A program made the translations under genes and the position numbers. A stretch of 64,000 nt of DNA, taken from NCBI RefSeq assembly GCF_001667015.1, contig NZ_LZIS01000114.1, forward strand, positions 1 to 64,000, read 5' to 3'. Below, piece after piece: positions 46,889 through 59,204 of this stretch (the first letter of the stretch is position 1; the number at the start of each line of letters is the position of its first letter). This DNA comes from Mycobacterium sp. E3198 (lineage in GTDB: Bacteria; Actinomycetota; Actinomycetes; Mycobacteriales; Mycobacteriaceae). The notes under the pieces were generated by a model. That model had not been told where the DNA came from. It saw only the letters and a program-made list of their open reading frames with translations, and did not search any database.

Positions 46889-47692
46889 ATGGACCTGGGC
46901 TTCACGGGAGCGACGGCCGTGGTTACGGGCGGCAGCAAGGGTATGGGGCTGGCCATCGCCGAAACCCTTGCAGCCGAAGGAGCCAGCGTGGCGGTGATGG
47001 CCCGGGGCCAAGAGGCGCTCGATGCCGCCGTGGCATCGCTGCGCGAGGCGGGCGCCCCGGATGCCGTGGGGATCAGCGTGGACATGGCCGACGCCGAGTC
47101 CATCGCCGATGGCTTCGCCGCGATCTCCGAGCGTTGGGGAAGACTCAACAGCCTCGTCCACACGATAGGACCGGGCGACGGCTATTTCGAGCAGATGGAC
47201 GACGCGCAATGGAACGACGCCTTTGCCCTCGGCACGATGTCGGCCGTGCGATCGATCCGCTCCGCCCTGCCGTTGCTGCGCTCCGCGGAGTGGGCCCGCC
47301 TCGTGACGCTGTCCGCGCACTCGATTCAGCGGCAGAACCCGCGCATCGTCGCGTACACGGCCTCGAAGGCGGCGTTGGCCAGCATCACAAAGAACCTGTC
47401 CAAAAGCCTTGCCAAGAACGGCATCCTGGTCAATTGCGTGTGTCCCGGGACCATCGTGACCGCCAGCTTCACCGAGGTCCTGAAAGACATCCTCGCCGCC
47501 GACGGCCTCGACGCCACCAACCCGGTGGACGTCATGACCTGGATCGACAACAACTTTCACCAGCCCTGCGATCTCGGTCGCGCCGGCCTCCCCGAAGAGG
47601 TCGCCTCCATCACCGCCTATCTGGCGTCGCGGCGAAACGGCTACGTCACGGGCGCCACGGTCAACGTGGACGGCGGCTCGGACTTCATCTGA
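46889..47692 (+). CDS. Short-chain dehydrogenase/reductase (SDR)
   Basis: This 267-residue SDR begins MDLGFTGATAVVTGG. It has the GGSKGMG cofactor loop, an unusual HTIGPGDG in place of NNAG, and the active site YTASK. It ends VNVDGGSDFI. GGGAG/ACACGG precedes ATG 46889, 31 bp after the TetR stop. It closes the DUF1214-sulfotransferase-TetR-SDR operon. A role in oxidising or reducing the substrate that is also sulfated is plausible but not shown. Confidence 0.82.
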   Translation: MDLGFTGATAVVTGGSKGMGLAIAETLAAEGASVAVMARGQEALDAAVASLREAGAPDAVGISVDMADAESIADGFAAISERWGRLNSLVHTIGPGDGYFEQMDDAQWNDAFALGTMSAVRSIRSALPLLRSAEWARLVTLSAHSIQRQNPRIVAYTASKAALASITKNLSKSLAKNGILVNCVCPGTIVTASFTEVLKDILAADGLDATNPVDVMTWIDNNFHQPCDLGRAGLPEEVASITAYLASRRNGYVTGATVNVDGGSDFI

Positions 47693-47727
47693 CAGGCTGC
47701 CGGCTCAGCCTTCGGGATCGGGTTTGG

Positions 47728-48282
47728 CTAACCGACGGCGAATTGGGCGGAGAGCACCCGCCGTACCCGCCGCAGTGGGGTCGGCGAGCGTTGCGCCACG
47801 GCCATGATGACCGCGCCCTCCACGGCGGCAACCGCGGTGGTGGCCAGGTCGGCGGCCGCCGATCGCTCCACTCCCGCTTCGCGGAGGAGCCGGGCCAAGA
47901 GGCCCTCCCACGCGCTGAAGGCCCCCGCCGCGGCATCGGCGGCGGCGGGCGCCTCCGCGCGGCCCAGCGTCGCCGCGACGATCGGGCAGCCCGCCGTGTA
48001 GTCGCTGTCGGCCAGCATCGCTTCCCACGCCTGCAGGAAGGCCGCCACGGCCCGCGCCGGATCGGCGTCCTGCACGCACTCCTCGAGGACGGCGGTGAGT
48101 TCGGCGCCGGCGGCGTCGGTTGCCGCCTGCACGAGTTCCGGTTTGCCGCCCGGGAAGTTCAGATAGAGCGTTCGGCGCGCCAGGCCGGAGTGGTCGAGCA
48201 GCGCCGACACGCTGGCGCCCGCGACCCCGGCGGTGCGAACGAGCGCAATGGCGCTGGTAATCAGACGCTCCCGTGCAGACAT
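47728..48282 (-). CDS. TetR family regulator (LmrA/YxaF-like)
   Basis: This 184-residue repressor has HTH ASVSALLDHSGLARRTLYLNFPGGK near the N-terminus; the FPGGKxELV motif and the GCPIVA segment later are typical of the LmrA/YxaF-type TetR branch. It is divergent from the Ddn-like reductase gene, with two copies of an 18-bp palindrome between them, a clear repressor-target arrangement. The ligand is likely a xenobiotic or quinone-like compound, by analogy only. Confidence 0.85.
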   Translation of the reverse strand: MSARERLITSAIALVRTAGVAGASVSALLDHSGLARRTLYLNFPGGKPELVQAATDAAGAELTAVLEECVQDADPARAVAAFLQAWEAMLADSDYTAGCPIVAATLGRAEAPAAADAAAGAFSAWEGLLARLLREAGVERSAAADLATTAVAAVEGAVIMAVAQRSPTPLRRVRRVLSAQFAVG

Positions 48283-48320
48283 CGACCTTCCTCACCCTCG
48301 GCGTTCGGCACCCGCTTGCG

Positions 48321-48373
48321 GTAGACCGATCATTCTACTAGATTGAGCCAAGATAGTAGACCGATCGATCTAC
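48321..48373. promoter_or_regulatory. Tandem TetR operators between the regulator and the Ddn-like gene
   Basis: GTAGACCGATCATTCTAC (48321-48338) and GTAGACCGATCGATCTAC (48356-48373) are two near-palindromic copies of one site, 35 bp apart, in the 106-bp divergent region. The second ends 15 bp before ATG 48389. Two sites that cover both promoters fit autorepression plus repression of the reductase. Confidence 0.7.
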
Positions 48374-48388
48374 CGCCGGAGGCTAACG

Positions 48389-48850
48389 ATGTCGAACGAC
48401 GCGGCTGACCCCATCACCACCCGGCGCGCGGTCCGGAAGTTCCGCAGGGAGCGCCTGATCGGGCGCTACCTCGCCAATCCCACCGTGGCTTTGCTCGGCC
48501 GCCTCGGCATCCGGACGACGTTCGCGACCGAGCTCGAAACGACCGGACGGAAGTCGGGGTCCCGTCGCCGCGTTCCGGTGTCCGCCAATTTCGACGACGA
48601 CGGCGCCTGGATCATTTCCCAGCACGGGCGCCGGTCCGGGTGGGCCCTCAACGTCGCGGCCGAACCCAAAGTGCGCATCCGGCAACGGAACCGGTGGCGT
48701 TCCGGTGTCGCCCGGTTCGAGCCCGACGACGACCCGGCGAAGCGGGCCGGCACGTTCGCGACATCGCGGCTGTGGTCACCGGTCGTCGCCGCGACTTTCC
48801 GCGCCCTGCAATCCGACCCGATCAGCGTCCGCATCGACTTCACGGACTGA
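48389..48850 (+). CDS. Deazaflavin (F420)-dependent nitroreductase family protein (Ddn-like)
   Basis: This 153-residue split-barrel protein carries the signature LETTGRKSGSRRRVPV followed by AWIISQHGRRSGWALN, which match the Ddn/F420H2-dependent quinone reductase family. Those enzymes use reduced F420 to reduce quinones or nitro compounds such as pretomanid and help against oxidative stress. The N-terminal basic helix may contact the membrane. It is controlled by the divergent TetR through tandem operators. The family is clear; the substrate is not. Confidence 0.85.
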   Translation: MSNDAADPITTRRAVRKFRRERLIGRYLANPTVALLGRLGIRTTFATELETTGRKSGSRRRVPVSANFDDDGAWIISQHGRRSGWALNVAAEPKVRIRQRNRWRSGVARFEPDDDPAKRAGTFATSRLWSPVVAATFRALQSDPISVRIDFTD

Positions 48851-48867
48851 CTCACACCGGCGAGTAG

Positions 48868-52443
<3,576 letters not shown>

Positions 52444-52446
52444 CCA

Positions 52447-53121
52447 TCATTCGTACCGCAGCGTCGCCGCGATGCGGGCGGCGACCTCGCCGGCGACCCG
52501 CTTTGCCTCCTCGCTCGTCCCCGGCTCGTAGCGATCCGCGACCGGGTCGTAGTCGGCGCCGGCGATCGACCCGTGGTCGGCGGCCAGCTCCACCAGCTCG
52601 ACAGGCCACCCCACTTCCTGCAGCTGCGCGGCGAACGCCCTGCTGGCGGCCACCGGCACGGCGTCGTCGGCGAGGCCGTGCAGCAACGTGAACGGTGCAC
52701 CGACGCGGTCGGCGGACACCATCTCGGAGGGCCGGCGACCGGAAATCGGGTCGTGGACCATGAAGGCGCCGGCCAGGCAGACCGTGTGCGCCAGGGCGAG
52801 GTCGAAGCGCGCCGCGTCCAACGTCAGGCCCGCGGCGGCGCAGCCCCCCATGGACCACCCGACGAGCACGAGGGCGGCGTCGGTTGCGAGGTCGCGGGCG
52901 AAGTCGAGCGAGCGCAGCAAGTCGGCGCGCCCGCCGTCGTCGGCGTGCGAATTCCAGTCGGGGGCCACCACCGCCGCGCCGCGGTCGGCCAGCATGCCGG
53001 CCAGGGGGCGGACGGCGGCGCGCGCGTCGGTCTGCATGCCGTGCCACAGCAAGACCGTGGGTTGCGCTGAGTCGCCGAACACGTCGACCAAACGCCCCGG
53101 GGCGTACTCCTGCGTCCTCAC
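52447..53121 (-). CDS. Alpha/beta hydrolase (dienelactone hydrolase/prolyl oligopeptidase-like)
   Basis: From GTG 53121 the product has ~224 residues; GTG 53199 would add 26. It has the nucleophile elbow GWSMGG, an acidic residue in HGLADDAVP and His in ADHGSIAG, a complete triad. VLLWHGMQTD supplies the oxyanion region. The substrate is unknown. It lies just upstream of cobN on the same strand. In M. tuberculosis this place between cobN and cobG holds a toxin-antitoxin pair instead. Confidence 0.75.
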   Translation of the reverse strand: MRTQEYAPGRLVDVFGDSAQPTVLLWHGMQTDARAAVRPLAGMLADRGAAVVAPDWNSHADDGGRADLLRSLDFARDLATDAALVLVGWSMGGCAAAGLTLDAARFDLALAHTVCLAGAFMVHDPISGRRPSEMVSADRVGAPFTLLHGLADDAVPVAASRAFAAQLQEVGWPVELVELAADHGSIAGADYDPVADRYEPGTSEEAKRVAGEVAARIAATLRYE

Positions 53122-53233
53122 GGGGACGAGTGTGCCCCGGCGGATGCGGATCCAATCGCGCCGAACGTGCACCCAGGGCGAAAAATTCGCGCGAACCACG
53201 CCGCCAATTCACACTCGGCGCAACACTGTGCTG

Positions 53234-54055
53234 ATGAACGTCTCCGGAAAAACTGTCGCCGTCACCGGCGGTGCTCGCGGAATCGGCCTGGCCATCGCCA
53301 CGGCCCTGCACGGGTTGGGCGCCCGAGTGGCCATCGGGGACGTCGACGAGGCGGCCGTGCGGGAGGCGGGTGGCAGGCTGGGGCTGACCGTGTGCCGGGC
53401 GTTGGACGTGACGGACCGGCAATCCTTCGCCGGTTTTCTCGACGCCGTCGAGGCCGAGCTGGGGTACCTCGACGTGCTGGTGAACAACGCCGGGGTGATC
53501 GCCGCGGGCGGCGCGGTCGACGAGCCCGACGCCGTCACCCGGCGGGTCCTCGACGTCAACGTCGTCGGCGTCATCCTGGGCACCAAGCTGGCCGCCGAAC
53601 GAATGCTGCCGCGCGGTCGCGGGCACATCGTCAACATCGGGTCGATGGCCAGCGTGCTGCCATGCGCGGGCATCGCCACCTATTGCGCCACCAAGCACGC
53701 CGTGCTCGGCTACACCGACTCGGTTCGCATGGAGAACCGTGGCCGCGGCGTCCACTTCTCGACCATCATGCCGACCCTGACGAACACGGAAATGATCGCG
53801 GGTGTCGGACACGCCCGGGGCTTCAAGAACGCCGAGCCGCAAGACGTCGCCCGCGCCGTCGTCGGCGTGATCGCCAAACCCAAACGGCGCGTGGTCGTCC
53901 CGCGTTCGATGGGCATCCTGGCGTCGGTGCAGCGACTGATGCCGCAGGGCATCGCGGAGGCGATCGGACGCGCGGCAGGCACGGACCGCGTCTTCACCAG
54001 CGACCTGGACACCGGCAAGCGCCAGGGTTACGCGCGGCGGACGGGAACGTCCTGA
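53234..54055 (+). CDS. Short-chain dehydrogenase/reductase (SDR)
   Basis: This 273-residue SDR has the TGGARGIGLA cofactor loop, NNAGV and the active site YCATK. The C-terminus is extended by ~50 residues and ends in a basic tail (GKRQGYARR) like mycobacterial SDRs that act on lipids. ATG 53234 is 112 bp from the divergent hydrolase start. Its stop is 1 bp from that of the convergent flavin monooxygenase. The substrate is unknown. Confidence 0.82.
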   Translation: MNVSGKTVAVTGGARGIGLAIATALHGLGARVAIGDVDEAAVREAGGRLGLTVCRALDVTDRQSFAGFLDAVEAELGYLDVLVNNAGVIAAGGAVDEPDAVTRRVLDVNVVGVILGTKLAAERMLPRGRGHIVNIGSMASVLPCAGIATYCATKHAVLGYTDSVRMENRGRGVHFSTIMPTLTNTEMIAGVGHARGFKNAEPQDVARAVVGVIAKPKRRVVVPRSMGILASVQRLMPQGIAEAIGRAAGTDRVFTSDLDTGKRQGYARRTGTS

Positions 54056-54056
54056 C

Positions 54057-54443
54057 CTAGGCGGTCGCCACCCGCTTGCTGCCGAAGACGCGTTCCTGCA
54101 TGGCGGTGTCGCCGAACGAGTGGGCCTTGACGACCTTGCCGTCGCGGAACTCGAACACATCGGCCTCGTCGGCGCTCTCGTCGCCGACGCTGACGCGGGT
54201 CAGGACGATGACCACGTCGCCGTCGGCGAGGTAGCGCTTCGCCTCGACCTTGGTCGCCTTCTCCGCCAGCCGCATGAACAGTTCGGTGAGCTCGTTCTTG
54301 CCCCGATACGTGCCGCCAATCATGCTGTCGCCGTTGATGGTCCACTCGGCCGAGTCGCTGAAGACGCCCAACGCCGCTTCGAGGTCACCCGCGGTGAATG
54401 CCTCGTAGCCCTGCTTGGTCACCTCGATGTTGTCGTTCGACAT
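54057..54443 (-). CDS. SnoaL-like protein from an internal start (alternative product)
   Basis: ATG 54443 is in frame with the flavin monooxygenase. GAGGAAGAGAAGGGAAG lies just upstream, one of the best ribosome-binding sites in the window. The 128-residue product would be a free SnoaL-like/NTF2-fold protein, the usual form of this family. The conserved AEWTINGD and GTYRGKNEL elements are present. Whether both fused and free forms are made cannot be told from sequence. Confidence 0.5.
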   Translation of the reverse strand: MSNDNIEVTKQGYEAFTAGDLEAALGVFSDSAEWTINGDSMIGGTYRGKNELTELFMRLAEKATKVEAKRYLADGDVVIVLTRVSVGDESADEADVFEFRDGKVVKAHSFGDTAMQERVFGSKRVATA

Positions 54444-55823
54444 CTGACTTCCCTTCTCTTCCTCGCGGTTAACTGGGACACCCGCCGGCCGACGGCCCCT
54501 GGCTCGGGCGACGCGCCGCACAATCGACGGACGGAACAACCGGGCCGGCGGGTCGACCATCGCGGTGACCCGCATGAACTGCCCGGCGACGACGGGGTCG
54601 ACCTCGACGGCGGTCAGCACCCGCTCCAGGAAGGCGTTGCTGAGGCGCATCGACATCGACCGGCGCCCCTCGACTTCGGGAAGCGCCAGGTCGGAGCCGG
54701 CCGCGGTCTGCCACGCCACCCGGACGGTTTTCGCGGACGTGCGGAAGAAGCGTCGCGGCAGGCCGCGATACCCGCGACGCAGGCAGTCGCGCAGCACCGT
54801 CGCCTCGATCGCGGCGACCGTCATGCCCTGCCCGTAGATGGGATTGAAGCTGCACACCGCGTCGCCCACCACCAGCAGGCCATCGGGCGTGCGGCGCATC
54901 TTGTCGTAACGCCGCCAGCGGTTCGAGGGCACGCGATGGTGCACCACCGCGCCCAGCGGTTCGGCCGCGCGCAACGCGTCCAACACCGGGGCGGGCACGA
55001 AATCCTCCGCGTATTCGATCATTTCGGCCGTCGCGCCCGGCGGTTGCAGCCCGGCCATGGCTCCCACCCCGAACATCCAGGTGTCGTTTTCGTTTCGGAT
55101 CAGGCCGAACATCTTGGGCCGCCCGGGCTCGGGGAAAAGGGCGATCATGTGTTGGCGGATCGCGCCGGGCTTCAGGCGCAGCAGCTGGCACGCGTAGGCG
55201 AGCTGCACCGTCACCTCGTCCTCCCGCGGGCGGCCGTAACCGAGTTCCTCCAGGAACACCGGCATGCGAGACCCCCGGCCGGTCGCGTCGATGACGAGGT
55301 CCGCAGGCAGCGCCTTGCCGCGCTCCAGGACGCGGTCCACGACCCTGGCCCCGATGACACGGTCACGAGCCGGCGTGGTCATCAGGCCGACCACGTCGTG
55401 GCATTCGAGGAACGTGATGTTGGGAAACGCCTTCACCCGCCGGCGCACGTTCCATTCCAGCAGCGGCCGACTCGGGAAGAGGACGACGGGCGGGTTCGGC
55501 GCCCTGCCGGATCGCGGCGTGGTGTGCCCGCCCACCGAGATCGACACCTTCGAGAAGTCGCCGTCGTCCCAGATGCCGGCGCCGTTGGCGGTGAGTTCGT
55601 CGACAAACCCGGGGAACAGCTCGTCGAGAACCTGCGTGCCGCGCGCGGCCAGGGCGTGGATCAGCCTGCCCTGCGGAACGCCGCGGCGGTTGATGGGATG
55701 CAGCGGCAGGATGTCTCGCTCCACCACCGTGACCCGGTCGTAGAAGTCGGCGAGCACGCGGGCCGCCAGCAGGCCGCCCATGCTCGCTCCCAGCACCACC
55801 GCATGACCACCGCGTTGTTCCAT
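54057..55823 (-). CDS. FAD-dependent monooxygenase fused in frame to a SnoaL-like domain
   Basis: This is a 588-residue frame. Residues 1-~450 are a group A flavoprotein monooxygenase/halogenase-like enzyme: nucleotide loop VLGASMGGLLAAR, a second region DATGRGSRMP and the FAD-binding GDAVCSFNPIYGQG. Residues 461-588 are a complete SnoaL-like (nuclear transport factor 2 fold) domain starting MSNDNIEVTKQGYEAF. The junction codes for NREEEKGSQ and at DNA level is a strong purine-rich ribosome-binding site before an ATG, so the tail may also be made alone. The two units were probably separate genes that lost the stop between them. The substrate is unknown. Confidence 0.7.
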   Translation of the reverse strand: MEQRGGHAVVLGASMGGLLAARVLADFYDRVTVVERDILPLHPINRRGVPQGRLIHALAARGTQVLDELFPGFVDELTANGAGIWDDGDFSKVSISVGGHTTPRSGRAPNPPVVLFPSRPLLEWNVRRRVKAFPNITFLECHDVVGLMTTPARDRVIGARVVDRVLERGKALPADLVIDATGRGSRMPVFLEELGYGRPREDEVTVQLAYACQLLRLKPGAIRQHMIALFPEPGRPKMFGLIRNENDTWMFGVGAMAGLQPPGATAEMIEYAEDFVPAPVLDALRAAEPLGAVVHHRVPSNRWRRYDKMRRTPDGLLVVGDAVCSFNPIYGQGMTVAAIEATVLRDCLRRGYRGLPRRFFRTSAKTVRVAWQTAAGSDLALPEVEGRRSMSMRLSNAFLERVLTAVEVDPVVAGQFMRVTAMVDPPARLFRPSIVRRVARARGRRPAGVPVNREEEKGSQMSNDNIEVTKQGYEAFTAGDLEAALGVFSDSAEWTINGDSMIGGTYRGKNELTELFMRLAEKATKVEAKRYLADGDVVIVLTRVSVGDESADEADVFEFRDGKVVKAHSFGDTAMQERVFGSKRVATA

Positions 55824-55937
55824 TCCACGCTCCTGAACTGGACGAAATGGGGCAATCGCAGTGTCCGGCTCGGCGTTGCCGGGCGGCTAGCGTAGTCGGC
55901 TACTCAACCGGTGCGGCGGCGGACGTAGCGTGTGGTG

Positions 55938-57059
55938 ATGGCCCGAGACCGCGACGCCGACGCCTGCCCCGGCGCGCTGCAGGTGCACCAGGCCGCCGAC
56001 GGCGCGCTCGTGCGGGTCCGGCTGCCCGGCGGCGCCATTTCCGCCGCCCAGCTGGCGACGCTGGCCGGCGTCGCGAGCGGGTTCGGCTCGGGCACGCTCG
56101 AGCTGACCGCGCGGGGCAACGTGCAGGTGCGCGGCATCACCGACGTTGCCGCGGTCGCCGAGGTCATCGCGGGCGCCGGGTTGTTGCCGTCGCCGACGCA
56201 CGAGCGGGTCCGCAACATCGTGGCGTCTCCGCTGTCGGGCCGGGTCGGCGGGGCGGCCGACGTGCGCGGGTGGGTGCCCGAGCTCGACGCGGCGATTTGC
56301 GCCGAGCCCCGGCTGGCGGAGCTGGGTGGCCGGTTCTGGTTCGCCGTCGACGACGGCCGCGCCGACGTATCCGGACTGGGCGCCGACGTCGGCGTGCACG
56401 CGCTGGACGACGGCGTCGCCCTGGTGGTGACCGGCCGGGACACCGGCGTCCGGCTGGCCGCCGGCGACGTGGCGCAGGCGCTGGTCGCGCTGGCCGTGCG
56501 GTTCGTCGGGATCCGCGGAAAGGCTTGGCGCGTCGGCGAATTGGCGGATCTCTCTGAACTGCTGCCCGGCGCCGACATGAGCGCCGCACCGTTCCCGCCC
56601 GTCACGAAGGGCCCGGTGGGGTGGATCAACCAGCACGACGGCCGGGTGACGCTGGCCGCGGCGGTGCCGCTGGGCGTGCTGCCCGCGCGGGTCGCGGAGT
56701 TCCTGGCCGCGATCGAGGCTCCCCTCGTGGTCACGCCGTGGCGGTCGGTGCTGGTGTGCGATCTCAGCGAAGAGGTAGCGGACACTGCCCTGCGGGTGCT
56801 GGCGCCCCTGGGGCTGGTCTTCGACGAGAACTCCCCCTGGCTGAGCGTCAGCGCCTGCACGGGCAGCCCGGGTTGCGCGCACTCGGCGGCCGACGTGCGG
56901 ACGGACGCCGCGCTGTCGCTGCAGGCGGGCGATCCGGATGCCGGCGGGCACCGTCATTTCGTCGGCTGCGAGCGGGCGTGCGGCAGCCCGCCGGCCGGCC
57001 AGGTGCTGGTCGCGACCGGACAGGGATACCGGCTGCTCCGCGACCAGCCCTTAAGGTGA
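55938..57059 (+). CDS. cobG: Precorrin-3B synthase CobG
   Basis: This 373-residue nitrite/sulfite-reductase-like enzyme performs the oxygen-dependent hydroxylation of precorrin-3A that precedes ring contraction. Two ferredoxin-like halves are followed by the Fe-S cysteines CTGSPGC and, further on, CERAC, the family C-x5-C...C-x3-C pattern. [11 protein letters not shown] is the conserved substrate-side element. The start is ATG 55938; GTG 55932 would add two residues. It is followed by cobH at 4 bp. No cobalamin riboswitch is evident upstream. Confidence 0.93.
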   Translation: MARDRDADACPGALQVHQAADGALVRVRLPGGAISAAQLATLAGVASGFGSGTLELTARGNVQVRGITDVAAVAEVIAGAGLLPSPTHERVRNIVASPLSGRVGGAADVRGWVPELDAAICAEPRLAELGGRFWFAVDDGRADVSGLGADVGVHALDDGVALVVTGRDTGVRLAAGDVAQALVALAVRFVGIRGKAWRVGELADLSELLPGADMSAAPFPPVTKGPVGWINQHDGRVTLAAAVPLGVLPARVAEFLAAIEAPLVVTPWRSVLVCDLSEEVADTALRVLAPLGLVFDENSPWLSVSACTGSPGCAHSAADVRTDAALSLQAGDPDAGGHRHFVGCERACGSPPAGQVLVATGQGYRLLRDQPLR

Positions 57060-57063
57060 GCGG

Positions 57064-57690
57064 GTGCTCGACTACATCCGCGACGCGGCCGAAATCTACC
57101 GGCAGTCGTTCGCGGCCATCCGCGCCGAAGCCGACCTCGCGAGGTTTCCGGCCGACGTCGCGCGGGTGGTGGTCCGGTTGATCCACACCTGCGGGCAGGT
57201 CGACGTCGCCGACCACGTCGCCTACACCGACGACGTCGTCGCGCGGGCCGGCGCCGCGTTGCGCGGCGGGGCCCCGGTGCTGTGCGATTCGTCGATGGTG
57301 GCCGCCGGGATCACCGCCGCCCGGCTGCCGGCGGGCAACCGGGTCGTGTCGCTGGTGGCCGATCCGCGCGCGGCCGAGCTGGCCGCACGCCGGCGCACCA
57401 CCCGTTCGGCGGCCGGCGTGGAGCTGTGGGCCGAGCAGCTGCCGAGCGCGGTGCTCGCGATCGGCAACGCCCCGACCGCGCTGTTCCGGTTGCTGGAGCT
57501 GATCGACGAGGGTGTTTCCCCGCCGTCGGTGGTGCTCGGCGGGCCGGTCGGGTTCGTCGGGTCGGCGCAGTCCAAGCAGGAGCTGATCGACCGTCCGCGC
57601 GGGATGTCCTACCTGGTGGTGCGCGGCCGCCGCGGCGGCAGCGCGATGGCGGCGGCGGCGGTCAACGCGATCGCGAGCGACGCCGAGTGA
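57064..57690 (+). CDS. cobH: Precorrin-8X methylmutase CobH
   Basis: This 208-residue enzyme moves the C-11 methyl group to C-12 and gives hydrogenobyrinic acid. The catalytic His is in LIHTCGQVD (His41), and [12 protein letters not shown] and [11 protein letters not shown] are the conserved substrate-binding stretches. It starts at GTG 57064, 4 bp after cobG, and its stop overlaps the cobIJ start (GTGA). The operon order cobG-cobH-cobIJ is the same as Rv2064-Rv2066. Confidence 0.95.
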   Translation: MLDYIRDAAEIYRQSFAAIRAEADLARFPADVARVVVRLIHTCGQVDVADHVAYTDDVVARAGAALRGGAPVLCDSSMVAAGITAARLPAGNRVVSLVADPRAAELAARRRTTRSAAGVELWAEQLPSAVLAIGNAPTALFRLLELIDEGVSPPSVVLGGPVGFVGSAQSKQELIDRPRGMSYLVVRGRRGGSAMAAAAVNAIASDAE

Positions 57691-59168
57691 GCGCCCAAAG
57701 GGGCACCCTCTGGGGCGTCGGGCTGGGGCCCGGCGACCCCGAGCTGGTGACCGTCAAGGCCGCCCGGCTGATCGGCGAGGCCGACGTGGTGGCCTACCAC
57801 AGCGCCCGGCACGGCCGCAGCATCGCCCGCGGGATCGCCGAACCATACCTGCGGCCCGGCCAGATCGAGGAGCACCTGGTCTATCCGGTGACCACCGAGG
57901 CGACCGACCATCCCGGCGGCTATTCGGGCGCGCTCGAAGACTTCTACACCGAGGCGACGCAACGCATCGCCGCGCACCTCGACGCCGGTCGCGACGTGGC
58001 GCTGCTGGCCGAGGGCGACCCGCTGTTCTACAGCTCCTACATGCACCTGCACACTCGGCTGACGGAGCGGTTCGACGCGGTCATCGTCCCGGGCGTGACG
58101 TCGGTGAGCGCCGCCTCGGCGGCCATCGCCACGCCGCTGGTGGCCGGCGACGAGGTGCTGTCGGTGCTGCCCGGCACCCTGCCGGTGGCCGAGCTGACCC
58201 GCCGGCTCGCCGACGCCGACGCCGCCGTCGTGCTCAAGCTGGGCCGCTCCTATCCCGCTGTGCGCGAAGCGCTTTCGGCGACGGGTCAGCTAGACGACGC
58301 ATTCTACGTCGAGCGGGCCAGCACGTCCGGGCAGCGGATACTGCCCGCCGCGGAGGTCGACGAGGCCGGGGTGCCGTATTTTTCGCTGGCCATGCTGCCG
58401 GGTGGGCGTCGGGGGCACCGGCCGTCAGCGGCCGGCACGGTCGCGGTGGTGGGATTGGGTCCGGGCGACAACGACTGGATGACGCCGCAGAGCCGGCGGG
58501 AGCTGGCCGCCGCCACCGACCTGATCGGCTACGGCGGTTACCTGGATCGCGTCCCGGTCCGCGAGGGGCAACGGCGCCACCCGAGTGACAACACCGACGA
58601 ACCCGCGCGCGCCCGGCTGGCGTGCGCGCTGGCCGAGGAGGGGTGCACCGTCGCGGTGGTGTCGTCGGGCGATCCCGGGGTGTTCGCGATGGCCACCGCG
58701 GTGTTGGAGGAGGCCAAACAGTGGCCGGGGGTGCGGATCCGGGTGGTGCCGGCGATGACGGCCGCGCAGGCCGTGGCCAGCCGGGTCGGCGCGCCGCTGG
58801 GCCACGACTACGCGGTGATCTCGCTGTCCGACCGGCTCAAGCCGTGGGAGGTGATCTCCGCGCGGCTGGCCGCCGCCGCGGCCGCCGATCTGGTGCTGGC
58901 CATCTACAACCCGGCGTCCAAGGCGCGGACCTGGCAGGTGGGCGCGATGCGCGACGTGCTGATGGCCCACCGCGAACCCGGTACCCCGGTGGTGATCGGC
59001 CGCGACGTGTCCGGGCCGGAGGAAGACGTCCGCGTGGTGCGGCTCGCCGATCTCGACCCTGCCGAGGTCGACATGCGCTGCCTGCTGATCGTCGGCTCGT
59101 CGCAAACACAGTGGTACACAGACGATCTCGGCGACCGGGTGTTCACCCCCCGGCGCTACCCGGGGTGA
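57687..59168 (+). CDS. cobIJ: Bifunctional precorrin-2 C20- / precorrin-3B C17-methyltransferase CobIJ
   Basis: This 493-residue fusion has two SAM-dependent methyltransferases. The first half (1-~240) is CobI, with [16 protein letters not shown] and AEGDPLFYS. The second (~245-493) is CobJ, with [25 protein letters not shown] and [10 protein letters not shown]. The fused arrangement is standard for mycobacteria. They methylate C20 of precorrin-2 and C17 with ring contraction of precorrin-3B, before and after CobG. It starts at GTG 57687, coupled to cobH. Confidence 0.95.
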   Translation: MSAQRGTLWGVGLGPGDPELVTVKAARLIGEADVVAYHSARHGRSIARGIAEPYLRPGQIEEHLVYPVTTEATDHPGGYSGALEDFYTEATQRIAAHLDAGRDVALLAEGDPLFYSSYMHLHTRLTERFDAVIVPGVTSVSAASAAIATPLVAGDEVLSVLPGTLPVAELTRRLADADAAVVLKLGRSYPAVREALSATGQLDDAFYVERASTSGQRILPAAEVDEAGVPYFSLAMLPGGRRGHRPSAAGTVAVVGLGPGDNDWMTPQSRRELAAATDLIGYGGYLDRVPVREGQRRHPSDNTDEPARARLACALAEEGCTVAVVSSGDPGVFAMATAVLEEAKQWPGVRIRVVPAMTAAQAVASRVGAPLGHDYAVISLSDRLKPWEVISARLAAAAAADLVLAIYNPASKARTWQVGAMRDVLMAHREPGTPVVIGRDVSGPEEDVRVVRLADLDPAEVDMRCLLIVGSSQTQWYTDDLGDRVFTPRRYPG

Positions 59169-59180
59169 CGACCGCGGCTT

Positions 59181-59204
59181 CGGGCCGGTTTTAGGGCGGG
59201 CCCG
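59181..59204. terminator. Hairpin between cobIJ and mmpL
   Basis: CGGGCC (59181-59186) and GGCCCG (59199-59204) form a GC-rich stem with a T/G-rich 12-nt loop that contains the mmpL stop codon. It lies between two convergent genes and could end transcription from both sides. There is no clear T tract. Confidence 0.35.

Noticed and set aside
55824..55937. Cobalamin riboswitch upstream of cobG
   Set aside because: The 114-bp region is too short and shows no B12-box-like sequence.
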